Assembly (NCBI RefSeq): GCF_034702125.1
Contig: NC_085866.1
Span: forward strand, 20,562,315-20,626,314
From: Engraulis encrasicolus
Lineage: Eukaryota; Chordata; Actinopteri; Clupeiformes; Engraulidae
Length of the DNA: 64,000 nucleotides
Reading direction: 5' to 3'
A program made the translations under genes and the position numbers. The notes under the pieces were generated by a model. That model was given only the letters and a program-made list of their open reading frames with translations, was not told the origin of the DNA and ran no database searches. Of this stretch, positions 1 through 41,536 are shown one piece after another (the first letter of the stretch is position 1; each line of letters begins with the position of its first letter).

Positions 1-57
1 TAGAGAGAAAGAGGGAGAGAGAGACGGCGACAGAGACACAGACAGACAGACACACAG

Positions 58-93
58 AAAGAACTGGAGGTGAAGCTCAGAGTAGCGGAGAAG
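58..93 (+). CDS. Possible additional def6 coding exon (weak)
   Basis: A 36-base phase-0 segment follows an AG and reads KELEVKLRVAEK. It would join in frame to the next def6 exon at 946 and continue its heptad-like coiled coil. The flanking donor (AAG then GTGGTT) is poor and the upstream sequence is low-complexity GA/CA, so this may be only a decayed exon copy. I cannot confirm it without a transcript. Confidence 0.3.
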
Positions 94-765
94 GTGGTTC
101 AGCCTCTAACTGCAGATAGGGTCGTTGGCGGGCTTATTCACTATTTGCTGAAAATACTCAACTACATAATAACAACATTGCTATGACCTTATTACCAAGA
201 GCCATAAGTAACAGATATGGTCATTGCAATTTTGGTGACAGTAAGGTTATAACAACCTCTGTGCAAAGGGGTTAAAGAGAGGTGATGGGGTGCGTGTGTG
301 TGTGTTGTGACAGTATTGTACAAGAGTACAATATCTGGCTGACATTGGAGGGGCAGCTACGAGAGAGGTAGAGGAGATCAGGGGGAAAGAAGAGCAGCTT
401 TGAAAGGTGTGTGCGTGTCACTGTCACTGTCACTAGAATGACCAGAGCTAGAGGTGTTGTTGTAAAATACTGGTGTAGCTCTTTATAGCTCAGAGACAGG
501 AAGATGGGTTGAATTGTAGGTGTTATATATCCATTACCTGTCATCATGACTCAGTTATTGATCGCTTGTTATCTCCATTGACCTTTACTGAGCTACTTCA
601 TTACCATATATGAAACTATCATGATGGCTATCATGAAAACTGTGAAAAGAAATGAGTGAGTAGAATGAGGCTAAAATTGCATGTATAGGCTGTTTCGTTG
701 TATCATTTCCATTGCGGATGCACTTTCCATGCATAATACTAAAACACTGGAAAACCACTCCACAG

Positions 766-945
766 GTGTGTGCTCTCTCCCCTGGCGCGTGCGTGCGCTT
801 ATATTGGTCTGCATGTATAGTGTATTGTATGTGCATGCGTGTGCTCTCTCTCCAGGTGCGTGTGTGCACGCACAGTATCTGTATATATATATATGAAGAG
901 AGAATATACAGTATACTAGATACAATGTGTGTGCCCTCTCTCCAG
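766..945 (+). repeat. Copies of the acceptor region of the def6 exon at 946
   Basis: Three related blocks, at about 766-798, 838-870 and 929-960, share the pattern GTGTG(C/T)(C/T)CTCTC..CC(A/T)GG(C/T)GCGTG. The third is the functional acceptor and exon start. The second keeps an intact CCAG; the first has CCTG and is probably dead. Short (GT)-rich and (TA)-rich spacers separate them. Confidence 0.65.
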
Positions 946-7495
<6,550 letters not shown>

Positions 7496-8761
7496 TGATG
7501 ATGCCATTACAGTTCTTACCGTACACCGTAGTATGTGTACAAGTATAACAACCTACTGTGAAGAAGTACAGCAATTACCCAATGTACCACTTCTAACCCT
7601 AAACCTCACTGTCTAATATACGTACAGTATGAACATGGACATATCCTCTGCATAGGATTTGAGTACCACAAGTGCCTTGCAAAATCTCCAAACAGCAGTG
7701 TGAATCGTGTGGACGTATGCACGTTGCCAAAGACAATAGATGTTGCAAAGATCTGACCACATCCACTTCCTGGAACCACCATCACAAGGAAGAGTCATAA
7801 TTCCCTCTTTATGCAATCTTCATGAAGGAGGATCCATTTATCTCTCTTGTGGAAGGACTAACTACGGAGCCACAAGATGTAGAAGCAACATGCCTACTGT
7901 ACTTAAACAACACACACCGTTTAACTGTGATCCCCATCCAGATATGGGCTTGAAATCTTCAATACAGGGCATTTTGCAGTCTGCCGACAGTCCTCAGGGG
8001 TGGATGCTTTTGTTTTTTTCTTTTTTTTCTTTTTTTCTTAGAGACTGGCAGGGCCAGATTAAGATGAGCCAGGGCACCTAAACTACAGTTTTCTGTGGGG
8101 CCCCCCCAGAAGGAAATATTCGCAACAAATTTACATAGTTTCAAAATTAAGGATAACATGTCTACCACACAGCATATGCATTTTTCAATATTGCATCTTG
8201 TCACAATTCTGCAATTTTTCACTTGTGGCCAATCAGGGGCCCCTGACAGGTAGGGGCCTCTTGGCTGCAGCCATATCTGGCCGGAGTGTTAATCTGTCCC
8301 TGGAGCCTGACCCAAAGTTTGTAGGGGTGCAGATAAAAATGCCCAGACCTTCGGTCCCAGTGCTGCCCTGTGAACTACCATGATGTATTTTGATCAGACT
8401 GTCAAATCTTTTCTTGTGCTAGGCTACAACAAATTGAACAAGTGTGAAGAACAATGGTGACCTAATGTGCAGCTTTTAAAAACCTTCTCCTCGGACCCAG
8501 CTGGCCTTTTAAAAAGATTAAAAATATGCAATGTCCAGCACAGTTTTTCACTGCTTGGACAGAAACGCTGTGTGTGACCTTTGGAGTGATAAAAACATGG
8601 TGTGTAAGACATGTTGTGAGATATGTACAGTTCAACTTTTTCATTGTGATTGCTGTTTGCTGATCATACTACTGTACTAATTTTTACCTTTTTATATTAA
8701 ATAAATATCACAGCTGATATTTACTTAAAATGAATACATTCATTCTGAGCAGGGCAATAAA
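7496..8761 (+). other. Probable def6 3' UTR with poly(A) signals; contains a mobile-element fragment
   Basis: From the def6 stop to AATAAA hexamers at 8700-8705 and 8756-8761 there is no further exon. A fragment at about 8040-8310 (GGCCAGATTAAGATG ... TTGGCTGCAGCCATATCTGG) is a second copy of the element at 37545-38148. Which hexamer is used cannot be decided from sequence. Confidence 0.5.
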
Positions 8762-9763
8762 GAAGGGCAATACAGTGCTTTTATTCCCCTTAATGAACTT
8801 CAAAGGTAAAGGGGAAGTAGGTGACCACGTAGTAAAAGGAGTATTCCTGATTTAGAATGTTCCTGAAAACAGTTTAGTGGTCACTATTCTTTCACTTCTG
8901 ATTCAAAACATTGTGCATATAGGGAGCCAAACAATAGATACTGTACTGTGTAATTAGGCTATAGGCCTATGCAGAACTGGAAAGTCTAAAATTAAATTAT
9001 TTACTGGCAGTCGGAGTACACACACACACGCACACACACATACACACACACTTATGAGATGAAGTTTAGTGATATTTGTCTACCACACAGATCACGCCTC
9101 TGGTGTGAGAAGTCAGTTAGTAGTAGGCTTATATCCACATAGCGAGTCACAACTGTTAAGGTTCAGGACTCCTGTGGTTTTGAGTGAGCTTCCTGTTTCC
9201 GCCATCAGATAACATGCAATGTTTCACTCAACTTTCTTCTTCCCTTCTCATCTTGTAAAACATTCTCTCTACACCTACTTATACAAAAGATCCAGCATCG
9301 AACAGACTGAGGCGTTTTACAGAATTATTTAACTTTGGTTTTGGGACAGCATCTATAATGCATCTTTAATGTTTTTGTTCATCAGTTTGGATGGATGGAA
9401 AGTAGTCCAGGGGAGACATCAAGAGGTGAAAAAGAGGTATGACAAGACAATCCTGAGGCAAGTGCTAGATCAAATTCTGGTACACAAGTAGGTACACATA
9501 TGTTTTCCAGTCTGCCTTTCAGAGAAAGTACATGTAAAAATGTGTGCAGATTAAAAAAAGAAAAGAAAAAACCCCATTGCAGAGCATTAATATCTGGGGA
9601 TGAAATGGCACACTCCTGGAAAATGAAGGCATGTATGCATACATAGATTAAATGCATAAATACATGCATACAAATACAATTGCATACATACAAATGGAAC
9701 TTTATTTTGGTATTGTTGCACTCTTATTTTACAGAATTTGACGCCCGAGGAAATAAAAACAAA

Positions 9764-9935
9764 GTAACCCGGATGTGAAAAAATAAGAGGTTTTCTGAAA
9801 TATCGCGATACCACGGGTTCTGCGAACGGGCTATCCTTGCGATTGCAGAAAGGGCACTGTGAGGCCGAAGATTGTACAAGGTGTTCAGTGCAGAGGAGAT
9901 TTAGGCCTGAGCACTCGACATTTATCACCGTAAAC
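9764..9935 (+). promoter_or_regulatory. Probable atp5pb proximal promoter / 5' UTR
   Basis: The 170 bases before the atp5pb ATG are richer in CpG than their surroundings. They contain an ETS/GABP-like ACCCGGATGT near 9768, plausible for a nuclear-encoded OXPHOS gene. The transcription start is not determinable here, and the stretch 8762-9763 upstream holds only short (CA)n and CATA-type runs. Confidence 0.35.
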
Positions 9936-12900
9936 ATGTTGTCGAGAGCAGCGCTCGTGTCAGGTCAGTATGGATATGAAAAAAGTTTAATAGCAATCTT
10001 ATTTGTTGGCTGTCTAACTTGCAGATCGGCAGCTCTTTTATCAGCGTAACGTTGCTTTTGATTCTGAAGGGTAACGTTCACTTACTGACACGACCAGTGA
10101 CTACCAAGGTTGCTGCTGTCATTTTGTGTTCTTAAAGTGCATAAATGTTTGTTTAAATTGTTCCAAATAATGATGTGCAGCCATAGCCATACTCAAACTA
10201 CAAATAGAACGACATTGTGCGTAATACCTTTGGTTTGTGGTGGTGTTAGCATGAAGGCTACAAGCTAGGTTAGCTTGTTAGCCTTGTGCCCTTGCAGCGG
10301 CTACAGCGTTGACATTTACGAAGTCAGCATTGAAAATGAATGGCCAACTCGCTAACTTTTGCAGTGGTGTGTCTACGGTCAGTTTTTGATGGTTACATAA
10401 CAGATAATGGCTACAGACAATAACCTGCGTTACTCTGAAGCCAGTCTGTCAGTGAAGGGTCGTTTGTTTGTCATGGGGAGTAGACAGCTAACAGAGTACC
10501 AGACTCATGCACATGCTGTACATGCTGTACATATGTGACAGATGATCTGAACATGTCCCCCCTAAGTAGCTCTTCAACATTTTGCACAAGTGTCCTATAA
10601 AAAGAATTGCCTTGTCATTTCTATTATTTTTTTTCTAGTATGTGGATCAAGTTAGGAATCAATACGTTGTCACACTCTGAAGTGAATTTTGGAGTGTGCT
10701 GTTTATCTGTTCACATCTGATGGCATCACTACAGCAATGCTGAATTTTACATTATTGTAATGTGAACGTAGTATGAAAGTAAATGTTGTAAATTATTGGA
10801 TTGCACTACTGCACTGTTTTTAATATTGTACCATGTCTTAGTAATGCATTTGTCCTTCACAGCCCCTGTCCTTAAGAACAGCGGAGCGTTTGGAGCCTGG
10901 TAAGACAGAATTCAGTTCTTCCATACAACTGTTAATTTGTTAGTGCCTTGGAGCAAGATTTTCAGCTTTGTGATCATGGTTCAGGGGTGCGTTTCTCGAA
11001 ACCGTAGTTGTTAGCCAGTTTGCAACGTGGGTAGTTATCAATTTGGAATTGCATTGCAAACAGCAAAGTATCTAACATAGTTAGCAACTACGGTTTCGAG
11101 TAATGCACCCCTGCTTTGTCACCCTACCAATCTTGACTCTGACCTCTTGGTTCCTGCAGTGTGGTCCAGGCTTCCCGTTCTCTCCATACGTCAGAGCAGA
11201 AGAAGGCCCCAGTGCCCCCGCTGCCAGAGAAGGGCGGCCAGACGCGCCATGGCATCATCCCAGAAGAGCTTTTCACAGTGCTGTACCCCAAGACCGGGGT
11301 GACAGGTCAGTAAGGGCTGCATTAACTGTTTGTTGATGGCCAAAGAGTGAATGACAATGGCCGAAATGAGGTCTGGGTGGCAGTCTTAGGTAGGGGAGGA
11401 AGCCTTCCAAGTCAGATGTGCATTTCTTTTTTACTCTGTGAGGACCGTTTCCCTTGATGAAGTTCAAGTTAAGTTTTCGGCTCATTTGGCAGTAACTCTG
11501 AAAGGAGATCTGAAAAAAGTATACCGGTAATTTTCATTGTGGTAGCAGCAAGTGGCATGCCTAGTATTTGAATAACAGTAAATGTGTAATGGTCATTACT
11601 AATGAAATGCGTAATCGACACATTTGTCACTCACTTCTGTCCCTATAAGGTCATAGTGATGCTGCATTATGAGATGGTGGTTTGTACGCAGACTATTCAT
11701 CCTAAATCCTTAAAATCAATAATGGGGTATGGTGCATCATGTAATTGGTGTCTTTTCCCTGCAGGTCCCTACATGCTGGGATTTGGTCTCCTGACCTACA
11801 TGCTGTCAAAGGAGATCTACATCATCAACCACGAGACCCTCGCTGCTCTCTCCATCGGTGCAGTTCTCGTCTACGGCGTCAAGAAGTTCGGTCCCGACGT
11901 CGCAGCCTTCGCAGACAAACTCAATGAGGTCAGTTTGGTGTGAAAGAAAGAAGTGGCACGGTGGCCAAACTATTTGTGTAGAAAAATGTACATAAACAAA
12001 ATGTAATTTGCTATTTGTATTTGCTTCATCATCAGACTTATGATGAAAACATTAACTGGGGATAAATGGCAAAACGGGAGCAAGTGTGCAGACGTTCCAC
12101 TTTATTTTCTATAGTTTTTTTTTTAACCCTTTTTTTCCTGCAACTGCATTTTGGATGTAAGCACCTACCTCACCTCATGTACAAAATGTGCAAAACTGAT
12201 GCATGCACAGATCAATGACCTTCAGAAAAGTTGGCCAAACTGACCAAAATATTTTTTTTTACGTCAAAGTGAGGGAGGTTTTGTCATGCACTGCATTTCC
12301 TCTGCTTCTATGTTTTCATGGTAACGAGTTCACTAATTAGCTAATATAAATGGTTGAGGAGGTGAGAATTGGTAGCAGCCACTTCTGATAATTATTGGGG
12401 CTAGATGAATTTACAGTAAGATAGATAAGATAAGATTTGCATGGTGGTTTTACACTCCACTCCAGTAATGAGGCCTTATCAGGATAAATATCATCCTTGT
12501 CTATCATCCGCCACCTGAAGAGTAATTTAAGCCAAGTCTTGTGGACTGAAATGTGATGCACTATCAAAACCAAATCCCACTGAGCTTTTAAGTCAAGGTT
12601 AAGCACTCTGGGCCATACATGGTTTCTAAATGTTTGTTTTCTCCTGGTTGCGTGACACTAGCTGCGCACAACTCAACCTCTGATTGTTGGAAACCACTGT
12701 CGGTGAAAAAATTAGCTCTCGTGGTTGGCTGCCAGTGTCTTGCAACATTGCGTTTATAAACACGGTGAACCCATGTATTACTTACTTCAATTATTCTTTT
12801 TTTTTTGGGAGAAGAACTCTTGATGATAGGACGGAGGTGTGCAGGAAGACTGTTTCAAATATTTTAAGAACAAAACAAAGAGAAGGGAGCCGCCAGAAGA

Positions 12901-15900
12901 ATATCGTAGCTAACTGCTTTGTGATTTTGGTCCATACAGGAGAAAGTGGCGAAGGCTCAGGAGGTGAAGGACATTGCCATGGCCAACCTGGCCACGGCCG
13001 TCGAGGAGGAGAAGAAGGAGCAGTGGAGAGTGGAGGGGCGACAGATGCTCTTCGACGCCAAGAGGGTGAGACACATTCCACATGTAGCGCATTCAGGCTA
13101 ACTGAGAACTGTGCCGTGCCCGTTCCCGCACATAATAGTGAACCGGCCGGCCGTCGTGTTCACACCACAGATTTTAGCGTTAGCGAACTGGAAAGTTGGT
13201 TCGCAATGCGAACTGCAAAATAGTTGGTTCTTCTCCGCGAACCGTGACGACAGCGTGGCCATCAGCAGGTCCATCCGGGTAACACAAGTGCAGAAAAAGT
13301 TCAGAGCCCGGAATGAATTCGGGCGGTTCGCAGATAAGCACTTTAGTGCCTAACAGAACTAGTGCGGGCACCGGCACCGGCTCCGTTCTGGTCGGCCTGA
13401 AAGCCCTAATGGTCTTCTTTGAAACTGTGTGGGGGCATTCAAATAAAGGTACAAAGGGAGGGAGTGCAAGAGCTGAAAATGGAGCACTACCCTCCTTTAT
13501 GACATAATTTTTTAATGTTGTTATGCAGCTTCTCATGAAATATGACATATTTTGTAAAGGACTCTTAGTACATTTGCAATACAATTAAATTATATTTGGG
13601 GGATATTTAGGGGATGAGGTTTTAAAGGTGGCTACCTTCAATATAGGAGTGAAGTGCAAGGGGAAATCCTGGTTTGTGCTCTTAGTACGGCCCTCGGATG
13701 ATTTTTACGGCCCTTAGTGGCACCTCAAATGAATACGGTTCCCCACCCCTGATTTATGAGCTGGGCATGGACCATCTGGTTGTGCAAGTCCTCTTGCAGC
13801 CTCTTATGTTTGATGCTCTTCAATATTTTATAAACACATTTCAAGTTGTTCTGTCATTAGCCATGAAGATGTTGAATGGGCCCCTGAAGGTCAGCATACA
13901 CTGGTTGACTTTGGGGAAACTATTGCTTTCTCTTTAGAGGTAGGGCAACACTGAAACAGGAGGACTAAGAAAGGCTGGAAGAAAGTAGTTTGACTTGCCC
14001 ACATTGTGGTGTCCATGGTTTTAGGCTGTACTTTAAAACATGGACTTTCATCAATGACTGCCGATGTTTTAATTGTACTTAATGAGACACGACTGCTGCT
14101 TTTTAATAACCTTTGAGGGACCTGCAACAGTTGTGAAGACGGCATTTCAGATTCGAGATGAGCAGCACCTTTACCTCAGTAGTAACTATGTCCACCACCA
14201 CCACTCACTTTCTCCTTCCTTTTTCTCTGTCCGCAGAACAACGTAGCGATGCTGCTGGAGACCAACTACAGGGAGCGCATCCACATGGTCACCAACGAGG
14301 TGAAGAAGCGCCTGGACTACCAGATCGCCCTGCAGCACCTGCACCGCCGCATGGAGCAGGAGCACATGGTGGACTGGGTGGAGAAGAACGTCGTCAAGAG
14401 CATCACCCCACAGCAGGCAAGGACCCCTCTCTCTCTCGCTCTCTCACGCTTTACTTCTCTCTCGTCATCCATATGTCTTTTCATGTATCTATCCGTCTCA
14501 AATAGTCACCCCACAGCAGGCAAGGACCCCCCCCCCCTCTCTCTCTCTCTCTTACTTGCTTTCTCTTTTCATGTCTCTGTCTCCAATAGTCTCTCTCTTT
14601 ACCTCTATCTCTCTTCTTCACATCACCCCATACCATGCAAGCACCCCTTAGTTTCTCTCTTTTTATAATTGCTCTTTTTCTACTGTATATCCATCTCTCT
14701 TCATCCATCTCCCTTCGTCCCTCCATCCGTCTCTAATAATCTCGCTTTACCTCTAACTCTTTACATATCACCCCTTAGCATGCAAGCCTTCATTGCGCTC
14801 TCTTTGTCTATTTATCTTTGTCCATCCTTCTTTTCGTGTCTCTAGCTGTCTCCAATACTCTCTCTCTCTTAACCTCCATCTCTCCACATCACCCCACAGC
14901 AGACAAGGAACAGCCCCCCCCCCCTTTCTCTTTATTGCTCTCTCTTCATCCATTTCTCTTTATCCATCCCTCTTTTCATGTCTCTGTCTTCAATAGTCTC
15001 TCTTTACCTCGATCTCTTTTCACATCACCCCATAGCACGCAAGGACCCCTCATGCTCTCTTTATTACCCTCTTTCTCTATCCATCTCCCTTCTTCTATCC
15101 ATCTTTTTCATTCTTCTGATGCCTTGCGCTAGATTTTCAGAACCAAGCGATTTTGGCATTACTGTTTTGACCTTGGAACCCACCTCTTCAGTTGCAGCTT
15201 GCACCCGTCACTTTGCAGTTGAAACAGTAAAACAACATGGCCCTACCATGTGCTTAGCAGACAGAATTTGCTTCTCAGTTTGTCTCTGAGCATTTCCCAT
15301 GTCCTGGGGCCTCATGTACAAAGACTTCCGTAGATATCCTACTGAATCTTTGCGTAAGTGAATATATGAAAAAGTGCATTTGCGACTGAAAATCTTAAAT
15401 GGATCACTCCATGCATAAGCAGGTTTTCATGATGATTCATGTGGTATGTCCAATTTCACATGGAATTTAGTAAACGTGCACTTTTTCAAGCTAAGTCAGT
15501 ATTGGTACATCTGAAAATGTTCGTGGAAATTTACATACAGAGCTTTTTTGTGCGTAAGTAAGTTTTGTACATGAGGCCCCTGCTTTTAAGTTGCCAGTAT
15601 TTAAGTCCAGCGGAGCCTGCTCAACATACATTTATTTCCTGAGGTTTCATAAAACTAAGCTCTGTAACCTACCTAATCAGTTAGCCTGGATTGCCTGTTT
15701 TTGGAAACCGCAGCCTCCGTTGCTTTTCTTACCTTGACATTCCAAATAGGCCAGTAGCGCTGGCATTGTGAGTACAATTATGATACCATTTGTCATGGCC
15801 TACAAAGTTGCTTTGAAATGGCGAGCATTTTGGTAATTCCTATAAAATGCCACCAGAGGTCTCCGTTGTGCCACATTTTACTACATGCATCACTTAGATT

Positions 15901-16095
15901 TGAGGACGCATGATGGAACTGTAGGCCTACAGATGCAAAATGAGGAAGTGCTGTCTATTTGGGTGTAGCTAGCGATCTTACTGACTTTTTTTTGTCATGT
16001 CTGCTTGTGTGTTTCAGGAGAAGGAAAGCATTGCCAAGTGCATCTCGGACCTGAAACTGCTGGCCAAGGCCAAAGCGGGCTCAGCCACCGCTTAA
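9936..16095 (+). CDS. atp5pb: Mitochondrial ATP synthase peripheral stalk-membrane subunit b (F0 subunit B1)
   Basis: Seven coding exons: 9936-9963, 10863-10899, 11160-11305, 11765-11928, 12940-13065, 14237-14416 and 16018-16095 (stop TAA 16093-16095). Phases are consistent and give 252 residues, close to the 256 of human ATP5PB. The first ~40 residues (MLSRAALVS ... RSLHTSEQKK) look like a mitochondrial presequence. Residues ~70-110 (YMLGFGLLTYMLSKEIYI, then ALSIGAVLVYGVKKFG) are the membrane hairpin. The remainder is the long stalk helix, ending KAKAGSATA. The protein anchors the peripheral stalk of complex V in the inner membrane. The intron after 14416 has a GC donor (CAG|GCAAGG) rather than GT, and that exon edge is tandemly copied downstream. 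Confidence 0.96.
10982..11113. mobile_element. Short hairpin MITE in atp5pb intron 2
   Basis: A 132-base element with ~34-base inverted termini (CAGGGGTGCGTTTCTCGAAA on the left, its near reverse complement ending TGCACCCCTG on the right). The arms also pair across GTAGTTGTTAGC / GTTAGCAACTAC. It has no coding capacity and sits ~45 bases before the acceptor of the exon at 11160. Confidence 0.8.
12610..12790 (+). repeat. Interspersed repeat, copy 1 (second copy inverted at 46144-46345)
   Basis: The core CAACCTCTGATTGTTGGAAA, a following TGTCGGT..AAAAAAT block and a GTTTATAAAC segment are shared in reverse orientation with the gstm intron copy. No terminal repeats or coding potential were seen. 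Confidence 0.6.
13099..13386. mobile_element. GC-rich terminal-inverted-repeat element in atp5pb intron 5
   Basis: The left end (GTGCCGTGCCCGTTCCCGCA) and right end (TGCGGGCACCGGCACCGGCT) are imperfect inverted repeats around ~290 bases containing GCGAACTGGAAAG-type motifs common in fish non-autonomous elements. There are no ORFs of interest and target duplications are unclear. Confidence 0.55.
14401..15050 (+). repeat. Six-unit array of the atp5pb exon 6 end and its GC donor
   Basis: The exon end CATCACCCCACAGCAG plus GCAAGGAC recurs at about 14505-14530, 14620-14650, 14765-14788, 14886-14912 and 15021-15050, spaced 105-141 bases. Between copies are CT-rich blocks with TCTCTTCATCCAT and CCAATA(G/C)TCTC. 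The donor GCAAG is kept in three copies; others read GCAAGC or ACAAGG. Confidence 0.9.
15306..15580. mobile_element. MITE with GGGGCCTCATGTACAAA termini
   Basis: The left end GGGGCCTCATGTACAAAG and right end TTTTGTACATGAGGCCCC are almost perfect inverted repeats, with subterminal CGTAAGT motifs at both ends. About 275 bases, non-coding, in the last atp5pb intron. Confidence 0.85.
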
Positions 16096-16183
16096 ATCTT
16101 GTCTTCATAGAAGGCCTCCCTACGTCCACCCCCCTTACTCTCTCATCGTCACATGAGTGAACTTGTTGTTGACCATTATTATT

Positions 16184-16265
16184 AATAAAATATTTCCTCT
16201 TGGAAAAACTGTCTGACTGTCCTGTCATCAAATCTGTGTACATACACCAAGAGATATTCAATAAA
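16184..16265 (+). other. atp5pb poly(A) signals
   Basis: AATAAA occurs at 16184-16189 (89 bases after the stop) and again at 16260-16265 followed by an A-run. Both suit a short 3' UTR of 100-200 bases. Confidence 0.7.
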
Positions 16266-16269
16266 AAAA

Positions 16270-40711
<24,442 letters not shown>

Positions 40712-40942
40712 ACTACACAGGAGGACCCTGCTGAGTTGAGCGGTAGTGGCCTACTAGTTCCACTAGACCATGTCTTTGACAATGACAGCATCACAGATGA
40801 ACAACATAAACCACAAATCACTGCTTTCCCCTTACAAAACCATAATATATTTCACAACAATGTATAGTAATATATTGTATATTATATATATTTAATAATT
40901 CTACAATAATTGATATCTATAGTAATCACTGCAGTATTTTCA

Positions 40943-40948
40943 AATAAA
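40943..40948 (+). other. Candidate eps8l3 poly(A) signal
   Basis: AATAAA 232 bases after the eps8l3 stop, in AT-rich sequence. The convergent gstm signal lies ~220 bases further on. Confidence 0.55.
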
Positions 40949-41166
40949 GTATATTGACAAGAGTACTACAAACATTGAAATATGTGTATTGCGATATAAA
41001 TTATGGTATATTGCAATCTAATGGTTCACTTGTAATATAGTGCTATTGTAGCTTTGGATGTCCCATTGCTCAACACAACTGTCTTTACTGAATGACTATT
41101 TATTCAGCATTAATGATATGATGGATGAATGATGTAACACAGACACCTGCTGAAAACACATATGCT

Positions 41167-41172
41167 TTTATT
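41167..41172 (-). other. Candidate gstm poly(A) signal
   Basis: TTTATT on the + strand (AATAAA on -) lies 365 bases beyond the gstm stop codon. It implies a short gap between two convergent transcripts. Confidence 0.55.
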
Positions 41173-41536
41173 ATGTACCAAATGCCTCAATTGTTTTTCA
41201 CCACTACAATTGTGTTTAGAAGTAAAAATGATCAAATATCAAAATCAAAGTGCTTGATTTTTTCCTTTTTTTAAACAGGGTACAAATCAGAGTATGACCT
41301 GAAAAAATAAAATACTTGTCTTTTGAAGACCTTAGTTAACACATTCGAACGCAAAATACATTTTGCAAAAACAAAACATGTCTTTGACAGACAAATCTCA
41401 ATCTTTTGAAATTTTCATCATCCTTGGAAATGGGTGTTTTAGTCGGTGCCATATAAGCCTCTCCTGCCATGACTGTCCTCAGTGGACATGTCCACTCTTC
41501 AGAGGACAGGATGGGGTTTGGAGGTGCGGGACGGGT

